Shown here one piece after another: positions 21,316 to 33,575 of a DNA stretch of 64,000 bases. The stretch's first letter is position 1. Every line of letters starts with the position of its first letter. The notes under the pieces were generated by a model that saw nothing but the letters and a program-made list of their open reading frames with translations, did no database searches and was not told where the DNA came from. The translations under genes were made by a program, and so were the position numbers. Location: assembly GCA_007922305.1 (NCBI GenBank), contig ML677341.1:68568663-68632662 (forward strand). The letters are read 5' to 3'. This DNA is from Dermatemys mawii (Eukaryota > Chordata > Testudines > Dermatemydidae).

Positions 21316-22233
21316 CAGGGGTGGGCAAACTCCGTCCTGCAGGCTGGATCCAGCCCACCAGCCATTTTAATCTGGCCCTTGAGCTCCTGCAAGGGAGCAG
21401 GTCTGAGGCTTGCCCCACTCTGGCGCTCCAGCCAGGGAGCCAAGTTGGGGGCCACTCTGTGCGGCTCCCGGAAGCAGCAGCATGGCTCCCCTCCAGCTCT
21501 TACACATAGGGGCAGCCACGGGGCTCCACTCTGCATGATGCCCCCATCCCAAGCACCACCCCGGCAGCTTACATTGGCTGCGGTTCCTGGCCTATGGATG
21601 GGGCAGTGCGCAGCAGAGCCGCCTGGCTGCATCTCCACAAAGGAGCTGGAGGGGGAAAAATTAGTGGGTGTTTTGCACCTGCTGGTAGCCATGCTCCCCG
21701 CCCTGCCCCTCCACTCTACCTCACTTCACCTACTCCTCTGAGCATGCCACATCCCCGCTCCTCCACCTACCTCTCAGCAGTTGCTGCTGCCAAATAGCTG
21801 AACAAGTTCCGGGAAGGAGGGAGGAGGAGCAGGCATATGGAGGTCTCAGGGGAAGAGATGGGGCCAAGGCAGGAATTTGGGGAAGGGGTTGGAATGGCGG
21901 TGAGAGAGGATGGAGTTGGGGGTGGGACTTTTGGGAAGAGGCTGAAATGGGGTTGGAGGCAGTGGGGCAGAGGTGGAGTTGGGGCAGGGGCAAGGGAAGC
22001 GGGAGGGTCGAACACTCACCGCCAATGCCTCGGTCCCAGCCCTCTCCCCCTCTCTCTCCTCCTCTCTCACACCCTGAACTCCTGATTTCTGGCCCCACCC
22101 CAGAGCCCACACTCCCAACCAGAGGCCTCATCCCCTCCCACACTCCATCTCCAATTTCGTGAGCATTCATGGCCCTTCATACAATTTCTATACCCAGATG
22201 TGGCCCTTTGGTCAAAAGGTTTGCCCACCCCTG
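21316..22233. mobile_element. 918-bp GC-rich hAT element with 8-bp TSD
   Basis: It begins caggggtgggcaaac and ends gtttgcccacccctg, a perfect 15-bp terminal inverted repeat of hAT type. The flanks gcctaaat (21308-21315) and gcctaagt (22234-22241) are an 8-bp target duplication with one change. The interior is GC-rich, with frames up to 146 codons that overlap on both strands and are Pro/Ser/Gly-rich, so I do not read them as genes. It is inserted inside an older foldback repeat whose ends are cctgatccta (about 21250) and gatcaggctc (22251-22260). Confidence 0.93.
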
Positions 22234-22261
22234 GCCTAAGTGTTTTGAAAGATCAGGCTCT

Positions 22262-23840
22262 GAAAGGACAAAATATTTGTTTAAACACAGTTGTGTGCTC
22301 CTTAACCTCATTTGCATGACCCTCATGCCGTGGACCAGTACCTTGCAATCCAGCCCAAGAGCAAGGTAGGTTCTAAATTGTGACTCTGAGTCCCTGCTTC
22401 CGCCTGGCTCTGTGAGAGAATATGCCCCAGCTCTTCCCAGCTAGTGTGGGAGAGAGCTAAGGCTCTGCCCACTCCCTTCCCCCTGTGTCTTCACGTCCCA
22501 CCCATCTACAGGAGAGTGAGAATAGCAACTTGACACCATCTTCTCTGCTTGCCTCTCATGCAGCACCTCATGATGTAAGCAGCCCCATGCAGGGGATAAC
22601 AGGGTTTTTTATGCCCCCTTGCTCCCTTGGGCAGGAGCACAGCTAGATTCACAACTGCACTCTGTGGTGTTTGTGCCTTGATAACCAAATGTTAGGTATT
22701 ATTGTGAAGCTCCGAGATCTCTACCATTTTTTTGACATCTTTCCAGATCTTCCTGAAACATGTTTACTCAGCAAAACGGAGATAGTGGCAGGTTTGGTTG
22801 GGCCTTGTGTGAAGTAATATTGCAAACTTTTAGATTGCCTTAGTAAACTGTGTCACTAGAGCTGCGTGACACCTTCTGGTCAAACATCAAAAGTCCGCCT
22901 AAGTATCCTTTTTCAAGGCCAAGCTTCTTCTGGAAATGTGTTTCACTCAATTTGTTTGTTTGTTTATTTTGCCATTCTGTGGGTGTTGGCAAACATACAG
23001 GGAAAAATTTTGCATTGCATTTATAATTTTGAGATGGTTGGTCACTAGGTAAAAGTCACATAATATTTCATTTGTTTCTCTGATTGCCTAATGTGCTGTG
23101 TCAGGTCAAAGTAGCTGTTTTCACTAAGTTTCGCATGGGGTGATTTGGCATTTAAAGTGCTTTCGGCTTCTCTCTGTGAATCTTGTTTACAAGTAAGGAA
23201 AAGGGTTCTCTCTCCTTTCAATACACGGTGGCTTTTGGATTCCAGCAGGCAGTTGTGTTGCATATTGTATATTATAAATCCTTCAGTTAGTGGAAAGTGT
23301 AATATTTGCTATTTCTCCTCACATTGTATCTGACTATAGCTTTACAAGGGAAATCAGAGGTCAATACTGTGTGTCTGAATTTCTGACAGAGAACAAAATT
23401 TCTTTTACCTCCTGGAATTTTCTCAGTTACTGTTGCCAGGTAAATTGTTGACCTCTTAAAGTCTATGTAATTTCTAACAGTCCTGGCACCACTGAAGCAT
23501 GGTGTTTTCACCTATGCAAGAAGTGCATCAATAGCCTACTAAATCATACTGTGTTGTGGATTACTGATAGTGGAATATGGTGATCAATTTCAAATATCTT
23601 TGTTTTTAAAAAAATAGTTCATACTAGCAAAGATAAGAGAAATCAGAAGGTAAAATGTAGATACTTTTCCTCTGCTCTTTTCAGCATAGTCATTGCTTAT
23701 TGATTTATTTTTCTAATTTTTCTATTTATTTCAAGCTTTATTTGAACTCCCCTCCTCTCCCACGGAAATCCATCTGTCGTATCAGCTGCAGTATACAGTT
23801 GAACAGCCACTTTCAGCTCATTTTCTATCAATTAAGTCTC
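22262..23840. other. no feature recognised
   Basis: Short frames only; no terminal repeats or LINE motifs. Confidence 0.5.
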
Positions 23841-23944
23841 TGATCCTGCATGGTGCTGAGGCCTATAAAAAACACTGGGGCTCCATGCTATCTAAAGGGT
23901 GCCCCCACATGAATCCAATTACAGGAATGGGTGTAAGGCCCATG

Positions 23945-24304
23945 TGTCAGACCTTGTCTGCCCCTGCTGGATGCATCAGCACTCCAACCCTCTTGCTCAA
24001 GAAAAATCCACTCAGACTGGGATATCAATAAGACAGTCTAGAGTGTCTTAAGTCTAAAGTGGCCTGGAAGAAATACTGGCCAGTCAAGACTTAGCAGGCC
24101 AGTTAAAAGGGCTTGCCTTCTTCTTCTCAGTGGCACAGCGAAGTGAGACTGGGATAGTGCTAGACTAGAACCCAAAGGCCAGGTTTACAACACGGGCCAC
24201 CTTGCTCCAAGAAGGCAACCAAAACATATGGACCAAGGCAGGAAATACCTGCAGTACCAGACCTGATCCCATAGGGGGATGTTAGAGAGCAACCTCACCT
24301 GACA
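23945..24304. mobile_element. possible solo LTR (TGTCAG...CTGACA)
   Basis: A 360-bp sequence is bounded by tgtcag and ctgaca, the TG...CA form of an LTR. Composition changes from the AT-rich flanks. Sequence on both sides looks like parts of short foldback repeats (ctgatcctgca before, caattctgcag after). No matching target duplication is visible, so this is tentative. Confidence 0.3.
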
Positions 24305-24308
24305 CACT

Positions 24309-24428
24309 CCAATTCTGCAGATGATTTATGCACGTGCTTAACTTTAAGCACTTTTCATTGCAGCCCGTGTAACTACTCACATGCTTAAAGTTAAGCAGGT
24401 TTGTAAGTTTTTGAAGAGTCAAGGCCTA
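24309..24428. repeat. small foldback repeat (cttaactttaagc)
   Basis: gcacgtgcttaactttaagca at about 24331 is nearly the inverse of tgcttaaagttaagcaggt near 24383, with the loop around cattgcagcccgtgtaactac. It belongs to the common amniote foldback type with gcaggatt or aggcct ends. Confidence 0.6.
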
Positions 24429-26789
24429 AATTTGGAAGGCGAACATTTTATCTGTAAGTTTTACAAGTGAGTTAGAAGTGGCTAGATGTCTACATGCTGC
24501 TTGTTGTCTTTCCTCAGCAGTCCTTTTTATTTAAAGTGTTCAGAATATAGCTTTCTTCACCTGCATTTAATTCTCCCTAAAGAAGAAGCATCTATTAAAC
24601 AACTTATGGTTTGTAGCCCAGTAAATTTCCTCAGAATTACAGTATTTCCACAAGCAACCCCATACTCAATTCGTTAGCTCAGTAACTGTGTAGAAAATAC
24701 CTTCTAGTCACTTCCACTTCTGATTACAAAAGTATATTGGGAAAATGTCCACTGCCATAAATGTGCGCCAAAGTTCTCCCCACATCCACCTTCCCAAAAA
24801 ATAAGCTATATTAAAATCACTACTTCTAGAATCTAAGTGCCTTTTGTGGGGGGAAACTTGTGTGTTTTGACATTTCCCTCTGGTTGCCAGTTGATAAATA
24901 TCAAAGAATGAAAACCCGTTTGATTTGTAGAGAGAAAAAAAAGGCAACACTCTGATCTCCAGAGCCATATTGGATAGTTTATTTTATTTAGCAAAGAAAG
25001 TGATGAGAATTGCACTAAAGGTATCAACACTTTGGTACCCTGAAAGCATTTTGGCATTCTCAAACTGTATAAATTAAATTGAGAGAAACAGTTCTATTCC
25101 CAAGCTATCATCTTGCTTTAACAGGTGTGTTATAAATATGCATCAAAAGCATGCCACCAGTTTGACAAAAGGCAGAAAATGGTGCATTTTTGATGTGCCA
25201 GTGGCTTCCATTTGGATACAGATTATGAGCATATGTCCTAATGATGATAATATGTAATAACAAAAGCAAAATATGACCTTACTTACATGTCTGAGAAGAG
25301 TGTTTTTCATGCAGTCTGGAGCTTCTCTAGGGTTAAACAATATACTTTAAATTGAATCAGCGAATGTTTTCAGAAAATAACACATTGTGGGTTTTAAAAC
25401 TCAACAATCATGAAAATTCATTCTGGCTGATTCCCAAAATGTACAGGCTGTTACAATACCCTAATTACAGGGTTTCTAAATATATATGTTTGTGCTACCA
25501 GAGTAGAATATTCTTAGTCTTTTTAAAAATTTGCAAAAGACAAAATTGTTCTTATTGTAATTAATGGTGCTGACGTGTATGGGGATATTGGGGAAACATG
25601 CCTAAAGGCTCTGACAATAATTCTATTACTAATATATTCCCTTGGTTTGCCTTTTGAACTCTGTCATTCCTTGCCTTGCAGCTGTGTTTAATGAGTGGTG
25701 AGATTATTCAAATGAGCCCAGAGGAAAACATTATTTTCTGAGGTCCTAGATCTTGAGCAAGCATTTCCTGCCACAGTCAGTAGGTAAGACCTTAGCATTG
25801 GATTCGGTTTTATAATTAAGGGTTTGTAAGTGCTTTTGTACCCTATAAATAAAATTGTGCTCAGCCATGATATAGCTGATCTCAGCTTAGAGCAGCTGTC
25901 AATGAGTGGCAATAAAACATTGGGAAAAACAGATCAGCCTGTCACTGATGAGTGAAAAGCCAAGCATTAGTGAGCTTATGTTATAGCATTCAAGCTTTTA
26001 CATGTAGGTGGTGGTGTATCTTATAAGATATCCAAATACAAGCACAGTTATGTATGGGCACTTATAGCCATATTTTAACTCCTGTTCTTAACTGGTGAAT
26101 TTAGTGCCAGGGAGAGAAAAGGAAGACAAAAATAAATTTAATTCTGTACAAAAATGCATCACATGAGATACATTTCCAGCAAGGAAAAAATTAATAAGAT
26201 CTAATTTAAAACTGATGCACAGTCAATTCAATATGGTAGGCTTAAGGATTTTTTCCTAAGGACTTTACAAAGAGATAAGCATCTCATGAATAAATAAATT
26301 CAGATAGAGCAGACTAAGGTGTTTATTGATTCGGAAGCCATTCGTTCGAGAGTTTGCCCTGAAGGGGAGAAGTACCCTATTATTATTGATGATATAAGAG
26401 TTATAGTTATAGTCACAGACAACAAACTACATTTAAATGATGTCTCATGTTTGGAACACAAACCAAGCAAAGCCAGGAAATTCAAAGTTAAGTCTGACAC
26501 TGTGTCACACTGCTCAGTGTCAGTAAAAATGATAGCTGTGTTTTTGCATATCCTGGCTTCTGGTGGTTTGTATCTCAATTTTAATGGAATATAAGTGGTA
26601 TTATTTCTCTCTGAATTCATTTTTGTTTTTACTTTATCATTTAAAAAATACCGTGAGCACATGTGGTGAATAATGCAACAGGCCATAATCGATCTTTTAT
26701 GGGTGATCCTGTCTGCGGTATAAAGACTGTTTCACCACTTGCCTGAATGTGCATTTACTAAATTAATGGTTATTATATATTAATTATGG
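24429..26789. other. unique AT-rich sequence
   Basis: No repeat ends or LINE motifs seen. Frames of 90-128 codons overlap on opposite strands at 26300-26690 without recognisable domains and are probably chance. Confidence 0.45.
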
Positions 26790-26910
26790 GCTTGCATAGG
26801 AAAGCAATATCCAAGGTGCTTTTGCAGGTGGGTCAGAAGATAAGATCCTTGATCCGAAGAGCTTACAAACTAGGCAGACAACATGGAGACAAAGAAAGTC
26901 AGGAAGTGAA
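26790..26910 (+). repeat. ancient amniote LINE/SINE fragment
   Basis: gaagagcttacaaactaggcagacaa and the preceding gataagatccttgatcc parallel the gcccc-aaagagcttacaatctaa segment of the repeat at 19260. Very diverged. Confidence 0.4.
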
Positions 26911-28690
26911 GCAACAAAAGCCGTGTGACTGAGTAGTGAAGGATAGTGCACCTCTTAGTCGTTCCATGATTTTGTTAGGATATTTTCTAGGCTGTAAAGA
27001 TTTTTAGTCATCTAGTTTATTAACACTTGTCAGGGGAGAGTGCTGTGGAAAAAAGACCTTTTCTAAGAAATGGGTTTTAAAGAAAGGACTGGGAGAGGAG
27101 AATCATTTTAAAAAACATTTTATGCTCTTCAATGAAAAATGGCAATTGTGGAGTTTCAGTAGAATGCCAGTCTAAATATGAAGCCAATGGAAATATGCTG
27201 ATTTACACTGTCTGAGGATCTTGCCCTATGTATGTGTATTCAGGGGCAAATGCTCCTTGCAGATCCACACTGTGGATATCAGAAGTACAAAAATATTTTT
27301 CAGTTAAACATTGACCAGAAACTATGGCTTAGATCCACATCCCAATCTGTATCATGTTAGTTTATCTCCTAGAGGAAGCATGGTTAATGCTAAAAATTAG
27401 CATTTTGAGCAAGTAAATAGGTTTTCCCACATTCTGTTCTTTGGGAGACATGAATCCAGGGGCAAATCAATGAACTTAAATCATAATTGGTAGGAATATT
27501 TTTTGCTTCTGAGTCTCCTTATTTGTGTAGCTTCAGGATACGTGAGCTTTTTACCCTTTTAGTTTTCAACTTCAATAAGTCAGATCCAAATGCAAAACCT
27601 AGGACTCGGTGACACATGTAGATGTGCTGCACTCAGATTCATAACTGTATTAAGAGGAATAACTGAGGTGCTTCTGTGTTAGGATCCAGCAGGCATGCAA
27701 TGAAGAAAATGGTGGAAGGCCTATCTCCTTAGAAAAGAATGTTCAGGAAATAGGGCACTTTAGAGGGTTAACAATGAGTTTCCTGTTTCACAGAAGGAGA
27801 TCTTAATAAAACAGCCAGATCTCCCAAATGGAGAATTAAATAAAATCAACAATGCAGATTCCTGTTTTGCACATCTGAATGTTGGTTTTAGTGTGAAAAT
27901 GCAGGATTTACTGAGGAGGCCATATTTGAACATTAGGCCCTGTGTTTCGTTTTTGCTTGCATGTATCCCAATAGGCACTTGCCTGAAAAATGAATCCAAT
28001 GTTCGCATCCTGTGCTTTTTGTGACACAGCAAATGTGAAAATAAATTTGCAGTTAGCAATTTTTCTTAGTTCTTTCATATTTTTCTGATGCAAGGATGAT
28101 CATTTTTATTGTTTGCGGCAGGCATGGAATGATCGCTATAGAAGCTGTAGCTTTAGTATAGTTATGGTTAGTTCAGATTCGGCTGGGTACAAAACAGCCA
28201 GAAAAGCTCACATAAGGACAGAAACAGACAGTGCAGGTCAGATCTGTGTAACCCATGTATCATCTGGGGGGAAAGAAAATAATTGTTTTTAAGGCAATTT
28301 TACAAATAATTTCTGTCAAGTTAGCCATGCATTTCAGAATGTGGTAAATAACAAGGTTCATAGACAGAACATTTTTGTTGTTGTTTTGATACCCATACAG
28401 CAGTAATCATGCTTGTCAGGTGTTATAAAGATAAAAGCTCTCCAGAGCTATACTGTTGATGTATTTAAATATAAACCAAAGAACAGCACACCCATTAGAT
28501 GGGTAGAGTAAACTATTTGTCTTGTCATTGCCTCAGAATGAGTAGTATCCTGAACCGACAATATCTTCAGTTCAGGAAATATTTAAATCTGTACTTTTTG
28601 CTGTTTTCAATTCTGCTATGACCTTTCACATCTTTGGGATGAACGACCCTGTTGTGCAACTCTGAATGTTGTCAAAGTTTCTTTACAGTT
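26911..28690. other. unique AT-rich sequence
   Basis: No gene or element recognised. Confidence 0.5.
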
Positions 28691-28696
28691 TGAATT

Positions 28697-29335
28697 ATCC
28701 ACCATCTCTTAAGATCCTTTGGTGAGACAGAAATTAGAAAGCAAGGTTCTTCTCTCAACATCAATGTTAGCATGAGAGAGAAAATGTTTTTTAATCCGAC
28801 AGATTTCATATAGATGACCAATAGTATGTTCAGTAGTGAACCTGATCAGTTCCGTATGTGCTATTTGACTGTTAGCAGGGTCAAATGATGGGACAAGATT
28901 CCAAATATCAAAATCCTTAATCATATTCAGATGTCTGGCATTCAAAGCATGCTCACAAAAACTCAGCTGTATTGGTTTGGGTGTCTTGTTTATACAGACA
29001 ACTCGAAAATACCCAATGCCATATTTTATGGTCAGCTGAAGCAAAGGACCTAGTCTCATGGTGGCCAGTAAAAATGACACACCCAAGTCAAACTTGAAAG
29101 ATAGTCAGATACACCCCAGGAACTGGGAACCAACAGCCCAAAACATAGCAAGGTGGCAGCAGACTTCATGTCCCTGTTAACCACTTTGAAGCAAGGCACA
29201 TTAACATCTCAGGTGAAAAATGTGAACAGCGCAAAGCAAGGATACAAGAATCTGTAATGGTCCTGGACAGTCTTGTCTGTCCCACATGAAACCATGTTTG
29301 CAGTTCTCACATTGATTTGACCTGACATATATGTG
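28697..29335 (+). pseudogene. C-terminal tail of a non-CR1 LINE ORF2
   Basis: From 28889 one plus-strand frame reads WDKIPNIKILN, then SGIQSMLTKTQLYWFGCL, then KIPNAIFYGQLKQR, SHGGQ, then PQELGT, with several stops. After a shift near 29180 it reads HFEARHINISGEKCEQRKAR and LDSLVCPT, then NHVCSSHIDLT. This is the post-RT tail of a LINE ORF2: the RW(a)GHVxRMpdxRlPKxxFYGxL block, the SxGGQxKR block, then a FExxR...RKxR helix and a CxxC...CxSxIGLxSH zinc-finger-like end. CR1 elements lack this arrangement. The exact clade is uncertain. The copy is heavily mutated. Confidence 0.72.
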
Positions 29336-31188
29336 TTCTCCTATAGTGTTTGTTGAACTGGCTCCCTCAATACTGAACCTGTATAATATGATTTCCAGAG
29401 ATAATGGTTCATGACTGTGAACTTTCTGTTTTATTATGTTTTCTGTCTGAAGAAGCAGATGGGATTTAGCTTAATTGTTAAAATAATTTGTCCTATGGAA
29501 GAAAACAAAGTGAATTATTATATTAACACTAATTTTAATGTTTCATCATATTATTACAGTTGCAGTTGCCATGATACTCTGTTCAGTATATTCATTCAAG
29601 AAGCTGAATTCTATATCTTACAAACTGAGATCCCAGTACTAACATATGGTGTATAAATAGATCTTACCACCTGGAGCCCATTAAAAATCTGTAAGGAAGA
29701 GATTGCCACAGTGTTAACTCCTCACTGCTGGAAATCAATTTGCCAATACCAGACATTTTAAAGAAACTCTTAGCAGTGGAAACTCCTGATATGCTGCTGT
29801 GCCAAAGGGTTAATGATGGTAATTGCATTGGAATACCTGCCTCAGCTTAGTCTTTCCCTTTTCTGATTGTCTTGGGAGTCAAATTGTTTTTAAATTGGTG
29901 TGTCACTTGAATGCTGTTGTAACTTTGTGGTTCAGGTAGTGGAAAGCAAGATAATGTCTAAGTTATATAGCAGTTCTTTTCCCAATCAATCTCTGCCTTG
30001 TTTTAGACCTATTTAGGAAGTGTTCTGTATCACATGGGAATAAGCAGATTTAGGGTAGAACATACAACTGAGAAAGCTCTCTGCTTGTGGTATATGCTTT
30101 ATTTCTTTCTAGAGACTGATAGCTGTATGGAATGCATCTGTGGATTTTGTGATTCTGAGGGAGAGTTCAACAATTATAGTGAGTCACCATGCACCAGCTT
30201 AGTGCCATGCTCAAAATGTGATAAAAAATAAAATTCCTCTTAAATCTGAAGAATTTTTGCTTAGTATTGTTACTTTCTTTCCTTTTCTGCCTGATGATGG
30301 GCATGATGGAATTGATTTAATGCCCACTGAAGTCAATGGCAAGTGGGCAGGGGTCTGACGCAGCGGATCTACCGATATTTAGATGAGTAATAGGAGGCAC
30401 TGATATTGTTTCATACTGTCCAATCCTGTACAGTGGATGATAAACTATGATAGTAAGTTTCCCAACTTTTTGTTGGTCTGTGTGGACTTCTTATTTGTTT
30501 CTTTGCTTGTGTCACACTAAGAATATTAATTTATCACTGTGGGAGAGACTGAGAAAGCAGTATATGTATAACAGTAAAGATATCTCATTCACTGAATACA
30601 TTTTAAGGAAGTGAGTCTAATGGTAAGTGGTGATTTAGGGGGAAGTAGCAGTGCCTACATTCTGTAATGACTGGAAAACTATAAATGCTTAAGATAGATG
30701 GTTAGATTTGACAAGAATTCAGTTACTCCAACAGGAGCCAAGTAAAGGGCAAGTAATTTCCCAGAGAAGAAAGTGATAAAGGCAAGGGAGGGTTAGCTGG
30801 AATTTATTGTGGGACTGGGCAAAGCTTGCAGTGGATGGAGTGGGAATATAATGAGTGTTGAGTGGTAGTAACAGTCAAATAGAAATAATGGAAAGGGATA
30901 AAGGAGAGAAGAGACTGAAGATATGATAGGAAAGAAAGAGAGAGGGAGGTATAGAAATAGGGGTTTGATGAACAAGGAGTGGGCATGGGAGATTAGAGGT
31001 TGGGGGGAAAGTATAGTAAGATACACAGGGAGAGTAGGAAGATGGAGAGAAAATCATTCAAATACAGACATGGGAGAGGCGAGGTAGGAAATAGCACCGA
31101 AAGGAGCAATAAACGTTAGTCCTGCAAACAGGTTGAGGATGGAGAAGAGGTTGTGATAGGGAAGAATTGGAGCTGAAGCCATAACACC
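29336..31188. other. unique sequence
   Basis: A purine-rich stretch at 30790-31060 gives long Ser/Pro/Leu frames on the minus strand that are composition artefacts. The interval 29690-29880 has balanced composition with several TAAT cores and no repeat signature. No gene is recognised. Confidence 0.45.
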
Positions 31189-31196
31189 ATCTAAAT

Positions 31197-31492
31197 CAGG
31201 GGTCGGCAACCTTTCAGAAGTGGTGTGCCGAGTCTTTATTTATTCACTCTAATTTAAGGTTTTGCGTACCAGTAATACATTTTAACGTTTATAGAAGGTC
31301 TCTTTCTATAAGTCTTTAATATATAACTAAACTGTTGTATGTAAAATAAATAAGGTTTTTTAAATGTTTAAAAAGCTTCATTTAAAATTAAATTAAAATG
31401 CAGAGTTCCCCGGACCAGGGGGCAGGACCCGGGCAGTGAGAGTGTCACTGAAAATCAGCTTTGGCACCTGTACCATAGGTTGCCTATCCCTG
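31197..31492 (+). mobile_element. 296-bp hAT element with 8-bp TSD
   Basis: Ends are caggggtcggcaacc and ggttgcctatccctg, a near-perfect 15-bp inverted repeat. Flanking 8-mers atctaaat (31189-31196) and atctatat (31493-31500) differ at one base. The interior holds gtgccgagtctttatttatt, an AT-rich middle, and a GC-rich piece near the right end. This is a well-known amniote non-autonomous hAT layout. Confidence 0.93.
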
Positions 31493-31500
31493 ATCTATAT

Positions 31501-32648
31501 AATAAGAGTTTCAGATTGTCACTCTCTGTGGCCTAGAACATCTGTTGAGTAAATGTGAAGTTATGGAAAATGCCAAAAGCATGGTTGAGAACTCTTTTTG
31601 TTCAGAATATCACCAGGCTGAGACATCATTGGTGGTGGTGTACAGTTACCAAGTATCTGCCCTATGCAAGAATTTTAGATCATTATGTCTTAATAGGGGA
31701 TCTCTCCTCAGTTTGATTGAAATGTGCATATAATATTTGTTTTTTAGCTGCTAGTGGGAAGATAGTGGGAAAGTATTTCCTAATATACATTATCGGTGAG
31801 ATATATGATAAATATTTTCTGTGTCTCATAGAATACAAATTCTTAGAGATATCAAATTGTAGTATTGTATTCAACCTCTCTTTTTGTTTTTTCTAAATGG
31901 ATTTTAATCATGTCATGTCCAAACATTACTAATGCTTCATTAAGGATTTGAAATGCAATTTATTAGGAACTCCCCAAAGTCATCTTTAAGCTATGCAATC
32001 TGTGTTTTGTTTAAACTTTACATAAAATCAATACAAAATTATAACAGCACAAATATATAAACAGTTCTGAGTTAGCATTATATTTAAATCTGTTTTGCTA
32101 TCAATAGTGTTGAAAATGTACAGTACAGAGAAAAGGTAATTGAGGTCTCAGGGATGAAGAGGCATCAATTTTGTTGCTCTGACTAATCAAATGCAACAAG
32201 AGATCACCAATCTATTGTTGGCCTAGAGCATCTTTGCATTTTGTGTGGGAATCCTTTGAATATTTCGAGGAATCCTAGATGTATTTTTGAAACTAGGGCG
32301 AGTGAAATTTTTCATTGTATGAAAACTTACTAGGAAAATGTTTAGACCTTTATGCCTTTCTTTGAAAAGAAATTTTGGTTGTTGTGGTAACTGAGGTCCA
32401 AATCATCTCCTCTGCTCCTAGAGATTGAGGACAAGTGGACAAAAGCAGGTGCTGTATTAGCGGAATCAAAATACACAAATGTAAAATAAACTGCAGTATA
32501 TTTTGTACTTGAGAAAAATTACCTTCACTTTGTGTTCCATGCACTCAATCAATTTATTTACTGAGACAACCTCTATATGAAGACATTATAAATTTAAACA
32601 GAAATATTTTCTCAGGCTTGCATGGTAAGTTCAGCTGTTTTATTATGA
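31501..32648. other. unique AT-rich sequence
   Basis: No element ends or coding frames of note. Confidence 0.5.
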
Positions 32649-32649
32649 A

Positions 32650-33107
32650 TAAGGCCCTGCCAAATTCACTCCCATGAAAAACGCATCAAGGACCATGAAA
32701 TCTGGTCTCCTACCATGAAATATGGTCTTTTGTGTGCTTTTACCCTGTATTATACAGATTTCATGGGGGAGACCAGCATTTCTCAAATTGGGGGTCCTGA
32801 TCCAAAAGGCGGTTGCAGGGTGGGGAGGGGGCTCACAAGGTTATTTGGAGGGGGTGGGATTGCAATATTGCCACCCTTATTTCTGTGCTGCCTTCAGAGC
32901 TGGGTGACCAGAAAGCAGTGGTTTTTGGCTAGGGGCCCAGATCTGAAGGCAGCACCCTGCCAGCAACAGCATAGAAGTAAGGGTGGCAATACCATACCAT
33001 ACCACCCTTCTGCACTGCAGCCTTCAATGCTCAGAGGCTGGAGGCTGGTGGCTGCTGACTAAGGGCTCAGCTCTGCAGGCATCAAATCACAAGTAAGGAT
33101 GGCAATA
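32650..33107 (+). repeat. interspersed repeat family A, plus copy
   Basis: This is the plus-orientation relative of 520-826. It starts with ggccctgccaaattcac, holds repeated tcatg... words, then gggggtcctgatccaaaaggcggttg, tcacaaggttat, ccacccttatttctg. It then has an inverted pair gctgccttcagagctggg / ccagatctgaaggcagc around a 60-bp centre. It abuts the TTTAAA-ladder copy on its right. The longest frame (115 codons) follows composition, not a family. Confidence 0.6.
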
Positions 33108-33575
33108 CCAGTGATGAAAGTAACTTAAAGGACTTATTCTGGAGTCCTGAGTGCGGGGGCAGGGAGGATGGAGGTTTGACCAGAAGAGGTATGTCCTCAA
33201 CCAGAAGAGGCGGGGCCTGGCTTGGGCAACAATTTAAAGGGCCCAGGGCATTAGCAAAACAGCTGGAGCCCTGGACCCTTTAACTCGCCACTAGAACTCC
33301 ACCACTGCTACCCCAAAGCTCTGGAGCCCTGGGGTGGTGGTAGGGGTAGCGGGGCTTCTGAGGTAAATTAAAGGGCCTGGGGCAGTAGCAGTGGGCAGAG
33401 CCCCAGGCCCTTTAAATCGCCACCGGAGCCCCTCTACAACTACCCCAGGGCTCTGGCAGTGGGGCTCTGGCATCAGTTTAAAGGGCCTGGGGCTACAGCT
33501 GCTGCTGGGAGCATCAGGCCCTTTAAATTGCCGCCTTGGGAAGTTGGTCCCCAGTACAGCATACTCTTACCAGAT
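33108..33575 (-). repeat. TTTAAA-ladder GC-rich element, minus copy
   Basis: The reverse complement matches the right end and body style of 4796-6415: agtcctttaa-g-ttactttcat at its outer end, then ccgcctcttctggttgagg, then alternating ccctttaaat / tttaaaggg units with ggagccctgg phrases. Only about 470 bp are present, with four exact TTTAAA sites, so unit number varies between copies. There is no trace of the large central palindrome. Confidence 0.7.

Noticed and set aside
21306..22170. Frames up to 146 codons in the hAT element
   Set aside because: GC-rich low-complexity peptides in overlapping frames with no transposase motif; the element is non-autonomous.
23945..24304. Confident solo LTR call
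   Set aside because: TG...CA-like ends are present but no target duplication could be found, so it is kept only as a tentative feature.
28709..29086. 125-codon minus-strand frame
   Set aside because: It is the antisense shadow of the plus-strand LINE tail, which shows family motifs.
30793..31057. Three overlapping minus-strand frames rich in Ser/Pro/Leu
   Set aside because: Caused by a purine-rich plus strand; no start context or domain.
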